From Bdellovibrionaceae bacterium UBA2316 (GTDB taxonomy: Bacteria; Bdellovibrionota; Bdellovibrionia; Bdellovibrionales; Bdellovibrionaceae), in NCBI GenBank assembly GCA_002345205.1, contig DDVI01000110.1:1-51220 (forward strand): 51,220 nt of DNA, in the 5' to 3' direction. Every line of letters begins with the position of its first letter. Position 1 is the stretch's first letter. Positions 40,471 to 49,587 of this stretch are shown piece after piece. Below the pieces are notes generated by a model. That model worked only from the letters and a program-made list of their open reading frames with translations. It made no database searches and had not been told where the DNA came from. The position numbers were made by a program, and so were the translations under genes.

Positions 40471-41739
40471 ATGGAAACAACTCCGATTTCAGAACGACAT
40501 GAGCAACTTAGTTTCGAAGAATTCTTAATTGAAGAGGACAACGCCGCTAAATTAGCGATGATCCCCTACACTGATTATCATTTGATCAACGCAAAAGAAT
40601 TCACGTTTCCGAAACGACGTTTTTTTATTCTGTCTGTAATCGCCCATCTTGTTATTGTTGCATGGGCGTTAACTATCGTTGTTCAAAAAATGCAAAAAGC
40701 AGAAATCGTCGAAGTTGAATACGTAGCTGCCGATGCCGCGGCACCCGCACCTATGAGCTACGCCGCTGTAGAAACAGCACCTGCACCTATAGTCGAGGAA
40801 AAACCAGCTCCGCAAGAACCATTCGAAGTCATCAAGCAAGCACCTCCAAAGCCAGTCGCTAAACAAAAAGCGGTTACTAAAAAAACCGCGGTAGCAAAAA
40901 CTTCCCAACCAGTAGCGGCTAAATCGATGATGAATTCTTCACGTTCAAAAACAGAAGCGGTCTCGCACGTTGAGGCCATGGCAGATATCAGCGATATCGA
41001 AGTTCCTACATTAGCCGAAGCAAATACAAATGAAGTAGCCCCTATGTCCACTAAAGAAATCGAATCTGATTTTGATAAAGTTGACGAAGACCAAAACGAA
41101 AAGCTAATGGCTGCAGTAAAAGATGATGCAAAGATGTTAGATGAATCTGCCGCAGAATTGGACCAGACAACACAGGCCATTGCTAGCGAGGATTCGTCTG
41201 AGTTAGAAAATGCAGCCGCCGAAAAACTTCAACGCTTAAACGCACAAAAAAACGAACTTAGACGGGCACGCCAAGCTGCTGGTCCAAATGGTTCACCCGA
41301 TGTGAGCGCTTCCACATTAGCAGCCGAGCGCGCGGCTAAGGCCACTAAGTCAGTCGGCAATGGCAACGGAAAGAGCGAAACGTCTCAAGCGTCTACGGGA
41401 ATTCAAGGTGGCGTTGGATCAGAAAGTGACGGCATTGTCCGTAAGTTAGAAGACCTTAGGCAAAAACCAGGAAATCCAAAGCCGAGCTATGATGTTCAAG
41501 ATCGCATGAATGGTTTGTCAGGTACTATTATTGTAAACGCGTATGTAACTAAAGAAGGCCATCTAACTCTGTTCCGATTAATTCAATCGACAGGTCATCG
41601 CAATTTAGATCGCAAAACATTAGCTGCTTTAAAAGATTGGAAGTTCTATCCAGGCCAAGAAGGTTGGGTGGAATTACCCTTTAAATGGGACTTAAAGGGC
41701 GGCGTTCAGCAGAAGCCAACCCTTTTACAACGTAGATAA
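40471..41739 (+). CDS. TonB/TolA-like energy transducer
   Basis: TonB-type proteins transmit inner-membrane motor force to outer-membrane receptors. There is a cytoplasmic N-terminal extension of about 48 residues, then one membrane helix at about 52-72 (FFILSVIAHLVIVAWALTIVV). An Ala/Pro/Lys-rich periplasmic linker (APAPIVEEKPAPQEP, PPKPVAKQKAV) and an acidic/Ala helix region follow. The C-terminal domain (about 340-405) has the TonB pattern GTIIVNAYVTKEGHLTLFRLIQSTGHRNLDRKTLAALKDWKFYPG, recognised through SGTIIVNAYV, STGHRNLD and ALKDWKFYP. No exbB/exbD is adjacent; it might use the TolQR motor or another ExbBD. A structured leader precedes it. The ribosome site is weak. Confidence 0.85.
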   Translation: METTPISERHEQLSFEEFLIEEDNAAKLAMIPYTDYHLINAKEFTFPKRRFFILSVIAHLVIVAWALTIVVQKMQKAEIVEVEYVAADAAAPAPMSYAAVETAPAPIVEEKPAPQEPFEVIKQAPPKPVAKQKAVTKKTAVAKTSQPVAAKSMMNSSRSKTEAVSHVEAMADISDIEVPTLAEANTNEVAPMSTKEIESDFDKVDEDQNEKLMAAVKDDAKMLDESAAELDQTTQAIASEDSSELENAAAEKLQRLNAQKNELRRARQAAGPNGSPDVSASTLAAERAAKATKSVGNGNGKSETSQASTGIQGGVGSESDGIVRKLEDLRQKPGNPKPSYDVQDRMNGLSGTIIVNAYVTKEGHLTLFRLIQSTGHRNLDRKTLAALKDWKFYPGQEGWVELPFKWDLKGGVQQKPTLLQRR

Positions 41740-41748
41740 CTTTATAGA

Positions 41749-41874
41749 TTAACCGAAAAGTTCTTTATCTGTTTTAGACGTACCGTGATTTCTAAGTTTT
41801 GCTTTTCTTTTCACGCCTTTTCTAGTTAATTTTTTCTTTCTGATAGTTTCTGTTCTTTTTGTTTTTGAAGCCAT
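41749..41874 (-). CDS. Very basic 41-aa protein
   Basis: The frame encodes MASKTKRTETIRKKKLTRKG and ends KTDKELFG; about 40% of residues are Lys or Arg. GGGAG lies about 9 bases before the ATG, a good ribosome site. Similar short basic proteins with an N-terminal ASKTKR-like motif and a C-terminal ELFG occur, as far as I recall, in related bacteria, but I cannot name the family. Its composition suggests binding to RNA, ribosome or DNA. It is convergent with the TonB-like gene, whose stop is 9 bp away. Confidence 0.65.
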   Translation of the reverse strand: MASKTKRTETIRKKKLTRKGVKRKAKLRNHGTSKTDKELFG

Positions 41875-41919
41875 GATCCGCTCTCCCGTTAGTTTTTCAA
41901 ACCCGAAGCGGCAGAATTA

Positions 41920-42726
41920 TCAAAAAGGAATACTTAAGTCAACGGAATGCCTAATTTCTGGCTCAGATCCTGTTTCAGTCAAGTAAGCATAGTTCAGTTT
42001 AAATCGTGGCAGGTCAAAGCCCCAGCCAACAGTAGCTAAGTCTCTAGTTTCATTAAATTTTTCTTGATATCCCAAACGCCACGTCATCCAACGATTTAAA
42101 TAATTTTCAAGTCCTACCATAAATTGGCCGTCGCTCATTTTATAATTATTGCCCGTTACCAGATCCGCGCGGAATCTCAAAAAGCCTCGATAAATGTAAT
42201 GGGAGCCAAATCCCAGCTGAGGCGCCGTTCGATCCTGGATAAGCTCATTACCCGAAGCCCCCGCCAAATTATAGGCAACCATGGCAAAACCCAAAGTGTC
42301 CTTGGGGACATACGAGAACCCAAAATCAACGTTCGTGCGCGAAGCCGACTGTTCGTCTTTTTTATACTGATAAAAGCTACCACTAAATCCAATCGACATT
42401 TTTTTACGAATTTTTTCAGCAAAAGAAAGTTTAAAGGTACGCTCGAATTGGTTTTGGTAATAATAGGCCGATGCCGGAATTACTGTTTCTGGTGTATTAT
42501 CCGAAATCGCATAGGCCGTTTCGCCTGGTAAATAGCGTGAATATAAATAATATCCCCGCAAGTGAGCTAGATTAGCTGGATTTAAAGTACTGACATCTCC
42601 GGGTGCTACCGCCGCACGACCGGCACCACCCAAACCAGAAGAAATACTACCGGATTGTTTTGTTGTACTTTCTAAAGAAGCTAAAGCTGAAAAACCGATA
42701 AAAATAATGGCGATAATAATTCTCAT
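41920..42726 (-). CDS. Outer-membrane beta-barrel protein, 268 aa
   Basis: A signal peptide (MRIIIAIIFIGFSALAS) leads into GSISSGLGGAGRAAVAPGDVSTLNPANLAHL, similar to the N-terminal plug-like part of FadL/PorV-type barrels (read as GLGGAGRA and LNPANLA). Amphipathic strands follow: SIGFSGSFYQYK, NVDFGFSYV, LGFAMVAYNLAG, MVGLENYLNRWMTWRLGYQEKF. The protein ends with VDLSIPF, a terminal Phe as required for BAM recognition. It probably sits in the outer membrane; cargo is unknown. It is transcribed toward the small basic gene, 45 bp away, on the same strand. Confidence 0.78.
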   Translation of the reverse strand: MRIIIAIIFIGFSALASLESTTKQSGSISSGLGGAGRAAVAPGDVSTLNPANLAHLRGYYLYSRYLPGETAYAISDNTPETVIPASAYYYQNQFERTFKLSFAEKIRKKMSIGFSGSFYQYKKDEQSASRTNVDFGFSYVPKDTLGFAMVAYNLAGASGNELIQDRTAPQLGFGSHYIYRGFLRFRADLVTGNNYKMSDGQFMVGLENYLNRWMTWRLGYQEKFNETRDLATVGWGFDLPRFKLNYAYLTETGSEPEIRHSVDLSIPF

Positions 42727-42804
42727 TCAAGAATTATCACACCAGAACTAAATCAATGTCCAATATTTCATCAAAGACTTGTGACACACGCACTTTGCGG
42801 CAAA

Positions 42805-44373
42805 TTAGCGTTTAGTACAGACGGTTACGAACTCATTACACCATTCAACTGGTAGAGCGCCGTTATATTTTTGATTTGCTTTGTAGTAGCTTGCATCAAA
42901 TTGGTGGAAACAGCCTTTATTTACGGCGTTCGCTACTTTGTATTTTCCATAGTAAGATCCACCAGATGTAACACCTTGCTCATTTTCTTGATAACAGCCA
43001 AACTTTTTTGGAACCACACAACCGACTTCAAGGTTTATATCCCAATCACTTGCCGGCAAGTGACGTCTAACCATTTCTAAAATTTCAGCGTATGTTTTAC
43101 CCGCATAGGCACCAGTTCCATAAACTGAAGTTTGTGGCGGTACAGTCATTAATGTTAAGTAGTTCATTTTTGGGCAGAAACCCGCTTTGGTCGCGCCAGT
43201 TGGGCGACCATAATAACTAGCCTGTTCCGCAATTAGTTCTTCTTTACGAAGCGCTTTATCAGCCGCTGCGATACTTGCATCTGTCGTTACGGCTTGGTCT
43301 ATCGCAAGAACCACCGTGTTCCAGTCAAATTCAGCATCTTCTTGTCTGACGATTTTATATTTTAAATTACAATCCCAAGTAGCATCGGTAACGGCTTTAC
43401 CAGATTCCAAATCATACTCTTCGATTTTCGAAACGACGTTATTTGGATGATAAGCCCAGCTTGATGGCGACGCTGCATAGGCCGTCGGAATCGAAAAGGT
43501 CATTTGGTAACCACGACCATAGGCCGTTGACATTACATCCTGATCGGTACTTTCTGGAGTGATGAGCATACCTTCATTCTCGTAAGAAAAACCTAAAACT
43601 AATTGCGCATCGATATTGCCAATTTTATTAAAAGCATTTCGGTAATCTTCAGCCGTTTGCTCGTTGTTATTAAAGTGAAAAGCACCTTCAATTCTGTTCT
43701 GAGTATTACTTGCTAACGAGAAAAAATCTGCATATTCAATTTTTGATTTTTTAGGAAAACCATTTGCAAGCAAGGTATCAGCCCACGTTGGATTTGATAA
43801 ATCACCCAACACAGCTAGAACGTCAATGCCTAGTGACGGAGTGTTTGTTTTGCTGAAAACGTTATTCAAACGAAGACTTTTATTTATAGATCTCACTGAT
43901 AATTGTGGAACTACTTTAGCATTCAAAGTCGACTCTGCTAATAGACGTTGCACTTGCGAAGCTACGATATCAGGATTCGGATAATCAGGTTTTAAAACTT
44001 GATACGCATAATTAATAAAATCTGATTTAAGCTTAACGCCAGATTTAGCCACTGTTGAGGATTGCCCAACAACGCCACCAGTTGAATTTTTTGAATCATA
44101 ACTGCCAATTAAAAAGTTGTAAGTTTTGCCTTGAGAGCTCGGAGAGTTACACGAGTTATAGGTAATCATGTCGACACTGGCTTCATACGCAAATGGAGCA
44201 CTGGATGCGGGATTTGTGGACTGTAAAGTCGCGTCTGTTGTCGCGGAATCAAAACCGGCTTTCCCGCAGTTTTGGAAACCAACAATCAAAATGATCGATA
44301 ATAGAGCAATAGAAGTTGCCGACATAGTTATTCTACTTCGGAATAACCGTCCAATACGAGTAGTTAACGGCAT
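42805..44373 (-). CDS. Predicted lipoprotein of unknown function, 522 aa
   Basis: I do not recognise a family. The start at 44373 is preferred: GGGGAG lies about 6 bases upstream, while the longer frame to 44403 has no such site. The signal is long and basic (RLFRSRITMS) with core IALLSIILIVGFQNC; Cys36 would be the lipid site, although FQN before it is not a standard lipobox. Mature regions include YNSCNSP, WDCNLKYK, GCVVPKKFGCYQ and VEWCNEFVTVCTKR, with Cys likely in disulfides. The middle contains tandem-like segments but no catalytic motif. It is divergent from galU. Likely periplasmic or outer-membrane facing. Confidence 0.75.
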   Translation of the reverse strand: MPLTTRIGRLFRSRITMSATSIALLSIILIVGFQNCGKAGFDSATTDATLQSTNPASSAPFAYEASVDMITYNSCNSPSSQGKTYNFLIGSYDSKNSTGGVVGQSSTVAKSGVKLKSDFINYAYQVLKPDYPNPDIVASQVQRLLAESTLNAKVVPQLSVRSINKSLRLNNVFSKTNTPSLGIDVLAVLGDLSNPTWADTLLANGFPKKSKIEYADFFSLASNTQNRIEGAFHFNNNEQTAEDYRNAFNKIGNIDAQLVLGFSYENEGMLITPESTDQDVMSTAYGRGYQMTFSIPTAYAASPSSWAYHPNNVVSKIEEYDLESGKAVTDATWDCNLKYKIVRQEDAEFDWNTVVLAIDQAVTTDASIAAADKALRKEELIAEQASYYGRPTGATKAGFCPKMNYLTLMTVPPQTSVYGTGAYAGKTYAEILEMVRRHLPASDWDINLEVGCVVPKKFGCYQENEQGVTSGGSYYGKYKVANAVNKGCFHQFDASYYKANQKYNGALPVEWCNEFVTVCTKR

Positions 44374-44469
44374 GAATTCTCCCCTTCCTCCATGATAACA
44401 CATTTTGTCTTTCTACTATAATGGGATTAATACTTGCCTCATTTTAAAACGTTTGAGATTTTTAAGGCC

Positions 44470-45402
44470 ATGAAAAAAATCAAAAAAGCCCTTATTCCCG
44501 CTGCCGGTCTAGGAACGAGATTTTTACCGGCCACCAAAAGCGTCCCTAAGGAAATGCTGACGATAGTCGATGCTCCTATTATCTTTTACGTCGTCGAGGA
44601 AGCCGTTAAAGCAGGAATCGAGGATATCGTACTCATTGCGGGACGAGGCAAACACGCTATTGAAGACTTTTTTGATACATCGTACGAAGTCGAGGACAAA
44701 CTTTTAAAAGACGGCAAAGTCGATTTACTCAATCGCCTAGAGCAAATTCGTAATATGGCTAACATAATCTCGATCCGTCAAAAGCAGGCCTTTGGTTTAG
44801 GTCATGCCGTCCATTCAGGCAAGACTATCATAGGCAACGAACCATTTGCGGTCCTTCTGGGAGACGAAATCACCGTTAATTTAGACAATCAAAGTTCAGC
44901 CACTGAAGACCTAGTGCGCGCGTTTGAAAGAACTGGCCATTCGGGTTTATCGGTTATGAAAGTCACTGACGATCAAGTTTCTAAATACGGTGTTGCCGAA
45001 TTCGATGCTGAAAAAAAAGAAACCCTTAGAATTGGCAATAGTCAAAATGTCGATTTCTATCGGGTCAAAAATCTTTTAGAAAAACCGAAACCTTCAGAAA
45101 CGAATTCACGTTGGGCAATTACGGGTCGTTACGTGTTTGACCCAAAAATTTTTTCAATTTTAGAAAATCAAAAACCAACTAAAAATAATGAAATCCAACT
45201 TACGGACGCCATTCAAGAACTGACTCGTAACAATGTAGTGAATGCGTATCCTTTACAAGGGCGTCGTTACGATGCCGGTGATAAACTTGGCTACTTAATT
45301 ACAAATATTGAATTCGCTCTACGAAATTCAGAGCTAACTCAAGAACTATCAGACTACTTAAAACAGCTTGTAAATAAAATCGACAAAGGATCTTTCAAAT
45401 GA
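44470..45402 (+). CDS. galU: UTP-glucose-1-phosphate uridylyltransferase
   Basis: GalU makes UDP-glucose for polysaccharides. KKALIPAAGLGTRFLPATKSVPKEM (about 4-28; key residues AAGLGTRFLPATK and PKEM) is the nucleotide-binding signature; EDIVLIAGRGKHAIEDFFD, GLGHAV and LLGDEI follow in the usual order, and NEIQLTDAI is the C-terminal hallmark. Length 310 aa is typical. The ATG at 44470 has AAGG upstream; a TTG-initiated frame from 44434 adds a non-conserved 12 residues. It overlaps the next gene by 4 bp (ATGA). Confidence 0.95.
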   Translation: MKKIKKALIPAAGLGTRFLPATKSVPKEMLTIVDAPIIFYVVEEAVKAGIEDIVLIAGRGKHAIEDFFDTSYEVEDKLLKDGKVDLLNRLEQIRNMANIISIRQKQAFGLGHAVHSGKTIIGNEPFAVLLGDEITVNLDNQSSATEDLVRAFERTGHSGLSVMKVTDDQVSKYGVAEFDAEKKETLRIGNSQNVDFYRVKNLLEKPKPSETNSRWAITGRYVFDPKIFSILENQKPTKNNEIQLTDAIQELTRNNVVNAYPLQGRRYDAGDKLGYLITNIEFALRNSELTQELSDYLKQLVNKIDKGSFK

Positions 45403-46208
45403 AATCACTGGTAATCTGCATATTGTTTTCTACACTTTCGTTTGCTTATATTCCTCCTTTGAAAATGATTTTAGATCGCACCTCTGAAAATGCAGGATCT
45501 GGCGTTTACTCAATCGAAACTGATGTTCTTCTGACGGATGGAATCAATGAGGCGAACGTGAAAGAAAGTTGGCTTGTCGAAAACGAACGTAGCATTCGCC
45601 TGACGGTTATTGGTCAGAAAGAACTTAAAGGTCTAAAACTGACTTACCTTTACGAAAACGGTTTAAAATGGGCAATGAAGGGCCAAAAGCGAGAATCACA
45701 ACAAGCGTCCGTTGATTTCTTGGAACGTTGGCACCACATTAGAAATGCCGATGCTTTAAATAATTTTTTAATTTCAAATAAAATTATCCCTGAGTACAAA
45801 AAAGACAAACAGTCTCGTGCTGTTTATGAAGAATCCTACGTGCGTTTAGGGCGCACGGAAGGGGTTGTCAATTATGCTATCGGTGAAAACAACAAAGATT
45901 CGCTGCTTCCAAAGCTTTGGATCGAGCAAGATTTTTTCGTAATCAGAAAACTGCGACTTCCCTCGCAAGTGGAAGTTGAATTTGAAAATTATAAATCGTA
46001 TTCTAAAGGCCTAAACTATCCCAAAAATAAACTTGTCCGCTGGGGGCAGAACAAAGTCACCATTAACACATTATCGGTTGGTCCTAAAACTGGTAATTTA
46101 AGCGCACAATTTAATCCACAAAGTTTAGAAGCTAATAATCAATCGGAAGTATTATATAACAATCCTTTAAAAAACCTTTTAGAAGAGTTTTACACTCGGT
46201 TTAGATGA
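45399..46208 (+). CDS. Exported protein of unknown function, 269 aa, coupled to galU and priA
   Basis: I do not recognise a family. A signal peptide (MKSLVICILFSTLSFA) is followed by a beta-rich protein with strands like VYSIETDVLLTD, SIRLTVIGQKEL, LKLTYLYENGLKWAMKG, NKVTINTLSVG. The pattern somewhat recalls LolA-type half barrels, which carry lipoproteins, but no specific residues prove that. It overlaps galU at its start (ATGA) and priA at its end (ATGA), so all three are translated together. A role in envelope or outer-surface polysaccharide is possible from the galU link. Confidence 0.75.
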   Translation: MKSLVICILFSTLSFAYIPPLKMILDRTSENAGSGVYSIETDVLLTDGINEANVKESWLVENERSIRLTVIGQKELKGLKLTYLYENGLKWAMKGQKRESQQASVDFLERWHHIRNADALNNFLISNKIIPEYKKDKQSRAVYEESYVRLGRTEGVVNYAIGENNKDSLLPKLWIEQDFFVIRKLRLPSQVEVEFENYKSYSKGLNYPKNKLVRWGQNKVTINTLSVGPKTGNLSAQFNPQSLEANNQSEVLYNNPLKNLLEEFYTRFR

Positions 46209-48232
46209 TAAAAAAATACGCCCACGTTGCCGTTGCTGCCCCACTGAAGGGCTTACTCACTTATAGCATTCCAGCAGAACTTGAAATAGTTTCTGTAGGT
46301 TCTGTCGTGCTCGTACCGTTAGGAAGGCGTAAATGCCGTGGCATCGTATTCTCGATCACGGAAACGGCCCCAGAGACCGAATTTGAAATTAAGGCACTCG
46401 ATAGCATCGACCCAGAATACGAAGGTGAAAGCCTAGCTCCCCGCTTGAAATGGATTCAGTGGTTAGCTGATTACTACTTCCATCCGATAGGCTTAGTAGC
46501 GGATCTAATTTTACCGCCGCTTTCTAAAGGCAAAAAAAATGTAGCTCGAAAGCGTTCACCTATTCCAGATTTTCCGCCCGAAGCCCCGTTTCCTTTAAAT
46601 CCCGAACAAGAGGCCGCGTACAAAGCTATTGCCGCAGGTAAAGGATTTCAGACTCATTTGCTGTATGGGGTAACTGGTTCTGGCAAAACGGAAGTGTATT
46701 TACATCTATTTGATAAAACATTGAAAGAAGGAAAAACAGGTTTGTTTTTGCTTCCTGAAATTTCTCTTACTCCACAACTAGTAAATCGTTTTGCTAAGCG
46801 TTTTGGTTCTAAGATCGCGTTACTGCATTCTCAGTTAACGGATCGCGAACGTACACAGTTTTGGTGGGAAATGATTACGGGCGAAAAACAAATTCTTATT
46901 GGCGCGAGATCTGCTTTGTTTTGCCCTGTTCCCAATTTGGGTCTAATCGTTGTGGACGAAGAACATGAATCCAGCTTCAAGCAGGAAGAGAAGCTCAAGT
47001 ATCATGGTCGGGACGTTGCTATCATGCTGGCAAAAGAAATGGATTGCCCGATCATATTGGGCTCAGCTACCCCTAGTTTTGAATCTTGGGTGAACGCGAC
47101 TAAAGGTAAATTCAAACTTCATCGAATGGTAAAACGCGTCGGCGATATTCAGTTACCTGAAATAAAAATTATTGATTTAAAAGAATCGGCAGCTAAATCC
47201 AAAGAACTAAAATTACCTTTCTGGATGAGCGAGACTCTACATACTGAAATCCAAAATAATTTAGAAAACAATTTTCAATCCGCATTGTTCTTAAATCGCC
47301 GCGGGATGAGCCAATCCATTATTTGTCCTTCCTGCGGCTATACGAAAGAATGTCCAAACTGTGATATAAAGTTGACTCTTCATGCGCACAATCACCTGGT
47401 TTGCCACTACTGTGACTATCACGAAAGTTTTAAACCTCGCTGTTCAGATTGCAATGAGGGCACTTTGGAGCCACTAGGAATTGGAACAGAAAGTGTTGAA
47501 GCCGAGATACAAAAGCTTTTCCCAGAAGCACGTGTTTTACGTGTCGATCGCGATGAAATTCAAAACCGCATCGATTTGGAAAATGCGATTGAAAAAGTAG
47601 AAAAACAAGAAGTCGATATTCTAATAGGCACGCAGATGATCGCTAAAGGGTTAGACTTTCCAAATCTAAAACTAGTTGGTTTAGTTCTGGCCGATGTTGG
47701 ATTTAATTTACCAGATTTCCGAGCCGGCGAACGTGCCGTTCAGTTAATTTTGCAAATGAGCGGACGTGCGGGTCGCCACAAGCGTGAAGATGAACCTAAT
47801 GGTGTAGTCATCTTGCAAACATTTAATCCCGAAAGTGAAATCGTCCAGATGGCAAGCCAATCTGACTATGAAGTCTTTTGTGAATACGACTTAAAAAATC
47901 GTCAAGTTTTCAGTTACCCGCCGTATGGAAAAATGATTTCTTTTCGAATACAGTCACGGGATTTAGATAAATCACAAAAAACGGCGCGTATGTTATCCGA
48001 GCGTTGTTTTAACTTAAAAGAAAAGTCAGAGGCATTTGACGAGGTTCAAGTCCTGGGCCCTACGGAATCCCCTATTGCTAAAATCAGAAATGAGTTTCGC
48101 TTTCAAGTTATCCTAAAAGCGAACAGCGCGGCAGTTCTACATCGCTTTACCAAGATTGTGCTGCAAAATGAAAAATGGATCCCGACTGGCGTAAAGCTAT
48201 ATGCAGATGTTGATCCAATGAATCTACTTTAA
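46205..48232 (+). CDS. priA: Primosomal protein N' (replication restart helicase)
   Basis: PriA is a 3'-5' helicase that reloads the replisome at collapsed forks. The N-terminal 3'-DNA-binding domain spans about 1-105. Helicase core: Walker A GVTGSGKT (155-162), DEEH box (251-254), GSATPS (286-291). The zinc-binding region contains eight Cys at 374, 377, 383, 386, 400, 403, 413 and 416 (CPSCGY, CPNCD, CHYCD, CSDC), the full set. Motifs GTQMIAKGLDFPN and QMSGRAGRH complete the second RecA fold. Length 675 aa is normal. It is the last gene of the galU operon and ends in a 4-bp convergent overlap with the hemoglobin gene. Confidence 0.97.
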   Translation: MIKKYAHVAVAAPLKGLLTYSIPAELEIVSVGSVVLVPLGRRKCRGIVFSITETAPETEFEIKALDSIDPEYEGESLAPRLKWIQWLADYYFHPIGLVADLILPPLSKGKKNVARKRSPIPDFPPEAPFPLNPEQEAAYKAIAAGKGFQTHLLYGVTGSGKTEVYLHLFDKTLKEGKTGLFLLPEISLTPQLVNRFAKRFGSKIALLHSQLTDRERTQFWWEMITGEKQILIGARSALFCPVPNLGLIVVDEEHESSFKQEEKLKYHGRDVAIMLAKEMDCPIILGSATPSFESWVNATKGKFKLHRMVKRVGDIQLPEIKIIDLKESAAKSKELKLPFWMSETLHTEIQNNLENNFQSALFLNRRGMSQSIICPSCGYTKECPNCDIKLTLHAHNHLVCHYCDYHESFKPRCSDCNEGTLEPLGIGTESVEAEIQKLFPEARVLRVDRDEIQNRIDLENAIEKVEKQEVDILIGTQMIAKGLDFPNLKLVGLVLADVGFNLPDFRAGERAVQLILQMSGRAGRHKREDEPNGVVILQTFNPESEIVQMASQSDYEVFCEYDLKNRQVFSYPPYGKMISFRIQSRDLDKSQKTARMLSERCFNLKEKSEAFDEVQVLGPTESPIAKIRNEFRFQVILKANSAAVLHRFTKIVLQNEKWIPTGVKLYADVDPMNLL

Positions 48233-48624
48233 GAACCGTGCGGACCTTCACTCTGGTTACGCATATGATCGGCAAGCCTTGCAATGGCAGACATGAACAT
48301 CGAATTAAACTCTGGTGACGTATTACAAATTTCTAGCGCACGTTTCATGCAAAACAACCACTGATCTCGCTCTGAAATACCGATAGCAAACGGTAAATGC
48401 CGAGCACGCAACCGCGGATGTCCATATTTTTGAACAAACAAATCAGGTCCACCCAGCCACCCAGATAGAAACTCAAATAGTTTTTGATTGGCTCTTGGCA
48501 AATCGGGATGCATTTTTAAGATACCTTTGGCTTCTGGAGCGTCCGACATGACTTGATAGAATGCATCTACTAACTTCTTTAAACCCTCTTCACCGCCAAG
48601 CACTTGATACAACGTAACTTCCAA
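48229..48624 (-). CDS. Group II truncated hemoglobin
   Basis: The protein binds heme and can handle O2 or NO. Features of the 2/2 globin group II: YQVLGGEEGLKKLVDAFY at the start with Tyr23 at the B10 position, FLSGWLGGPDLF, KYGHPRLRARHLPFAIG with proximal His76, and RDQWLFCM with Trp89 at G8, typical of group II. Length 131 aa is normal. It is convergent with priA (4-bp overlap). In a predator it may protect from NO or handle low oxygen inside prey; this is inference. Confidence 0.93.
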   Translation of the reverse strand: MEVTLYQVLGGEEGLKKLVDAFYQVMSDAPEAKGILKMHPDLPRANQKLFEFLSGWLGGPDLFVQKYGHPRLRARHLPFAIGISERDQWLFCMKRALEICNTSPEFNSMFMSAIARLADHMRNQSEGPHGS

Positions 48625-48640
48625 AATATACCGTCCTGAA

Positions 48641-48671
48641 AAAAAATAGGCCCACGTTTTAGCGTGAACCC
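48641..48671 (-). terminator. Intrinsic terminator of the secreted-protein gene at 48708
   Basis: On the minus strand GGTTCACG pairs with CGTGGGCC (two G-U pairs) around CTAAAA, then ATTTTTTTT follows. It lies 36 bp after the stop at 48708 and protects the hemoglobin gene from read-through. Confidence 0.75.
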
Positions 48672-48707
48672 ACTAGATATAATGGAAGTTTTATTTCTTC
48701 AATACAA

Positions 48708-49409
48708 TTAGCGACAAACGTTACGAACGTCGATGAACTGCTTTATAGACTGGAAGCGAGAGGCATCAGCTTTGTCGTTTACAAAACGACCACCATTGCC
48801 TTTCACTTTCATAACGATACCTGATCGGTCAATTGTAAATAGGCCGTATGAACTAAATGATTTACCAGACTGATTAAAACATGAATTGATTTGGTAATCA
48901 ACAACACCCTGATCTTGGTAAACTACGCGAGCCGCATCCCAGGCTTTAAACTCGCCTGTTCGACTAAGTGCCGCGTTAACAATCGTAGTGTCGCGATTAG
49001 GAACAACGCTGAATTCTTTTACGTTGTCCATTAATACTGTTTTCTTTACTTTTACACATTGACCTGAACGATCGCCGTCTACATTGTTCACTGCAATCAA
49101 CTGCTTTCCGCCGTTTGCTGATTTGGTGTAATATAGAACTGCGCGATCTGTAGGATGGATTGATACTTTTATATCTATTACACCTTGATCAATCGTGCAT
49201 TTCACTCGATTGTCGTCAGTAATCCTTAATAGTTGTCCAGAAGACATCAATAAATAGTGTTTAGCGCCCCGGTCGTTTGATCGAGCTTGCTTACATTCTT
49301 TATATGACTTGCCATCGCGTGGACAGTTTTTGATATCGTCGGCGGCACCGATAGCCAAAACAGAAACAACTAGAGTCGAAAAAGCTAACATAATTTTCAG
49401 TGTGGTCAT
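48708..49409 (-). CDS. Secreted protein of unknown function, 233 aa
   Basis: I do not recognise a family. The start at 49409 has AAGGGGG 6-7 bases upstream; a frame extending to 49514 lacks one. The signal peptide is TTLKIMLAFSTLVVSVLAIGA. The mature part begins with a Cys pair (NCPRDGKSYKECKQA) and then has beta strands in a repeat-like order (LLMSSGQLLRITDDNRVKC, VIDIKVSIHPTDRAVLYYT, FTIDRSGIVMKVKGNGG) reminiscent of beta-propeller blades. It ends with DVRNVCR. A terminator follows. The divergent neighbour is the prepilin gene, 178 bp away. Possibly surface exposed. Confidence 0.75.
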   Translation of the reverse strand: MTTLKIMLAFSTLVVSVLAIGAADDIKNCPRDGKSYKECKQARSNDRGAKHYLLMSSGQLLRITDDNRVKCTIDQGVIDIKVSIHPTDRAVLYYTKSANGGKQLIAVNNVDGDRSGQCVKVKKTVLMDNVKEFSVVPNRDTTIVNAALSRTGEFKAWDAARVVYQDQGVVDYQINSCFNQSGKSFSSYGLFTIDRSGIVMKVKGNGGRFVNDKADASRFQSIKQFIDVRNVCR

Positions 49410-49524
49410 TTTGATCCCCCTTAATGGTTCGTCCAGCTGTAAAGCGAAATGCGGGCCAATTAAAACTGGGGACAAAAAGGCTATTTTAAGAGTTGTCCCA
49501 TAGTGATGCGCCAATTTTGGAAAC

Positions 49525-49552
49525 TTGGACCTAGTTATATTTGTTTGATAAA
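49525..49552 (+). promoter_or_regulatory. Possible promoter of the prepilin gene
   Basis: TTGGAC (49525-49530), 16 bp, GATAAA (49547-49552), about 35 bp before the ATG. Both boxes are one or two bases from consensus. No sigma-54 promoter like that of many pilA genes is seen. Confidence 0.35.
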
Positions 49553-49587
49553 CTTAGGTAAGGGATATTTTTGATAGGACGTACGTG

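Noticed and set aside
40758..41180. 140-aa frame antisense to the TonB-like gene
   Set aside because: Its Ser/Ala/Phe-rich sequence is what the complement of an Ala/Lys/Glu-rich coding region gives; no ribosome site or signal peptide is convincing.
42124..42531. 135-aa frame antisense to the outer-membrane barrel gene
   Set aside because: It lies wholly within a gene with signal peptide and terminal Phe; its own composition is basic and unstructured.
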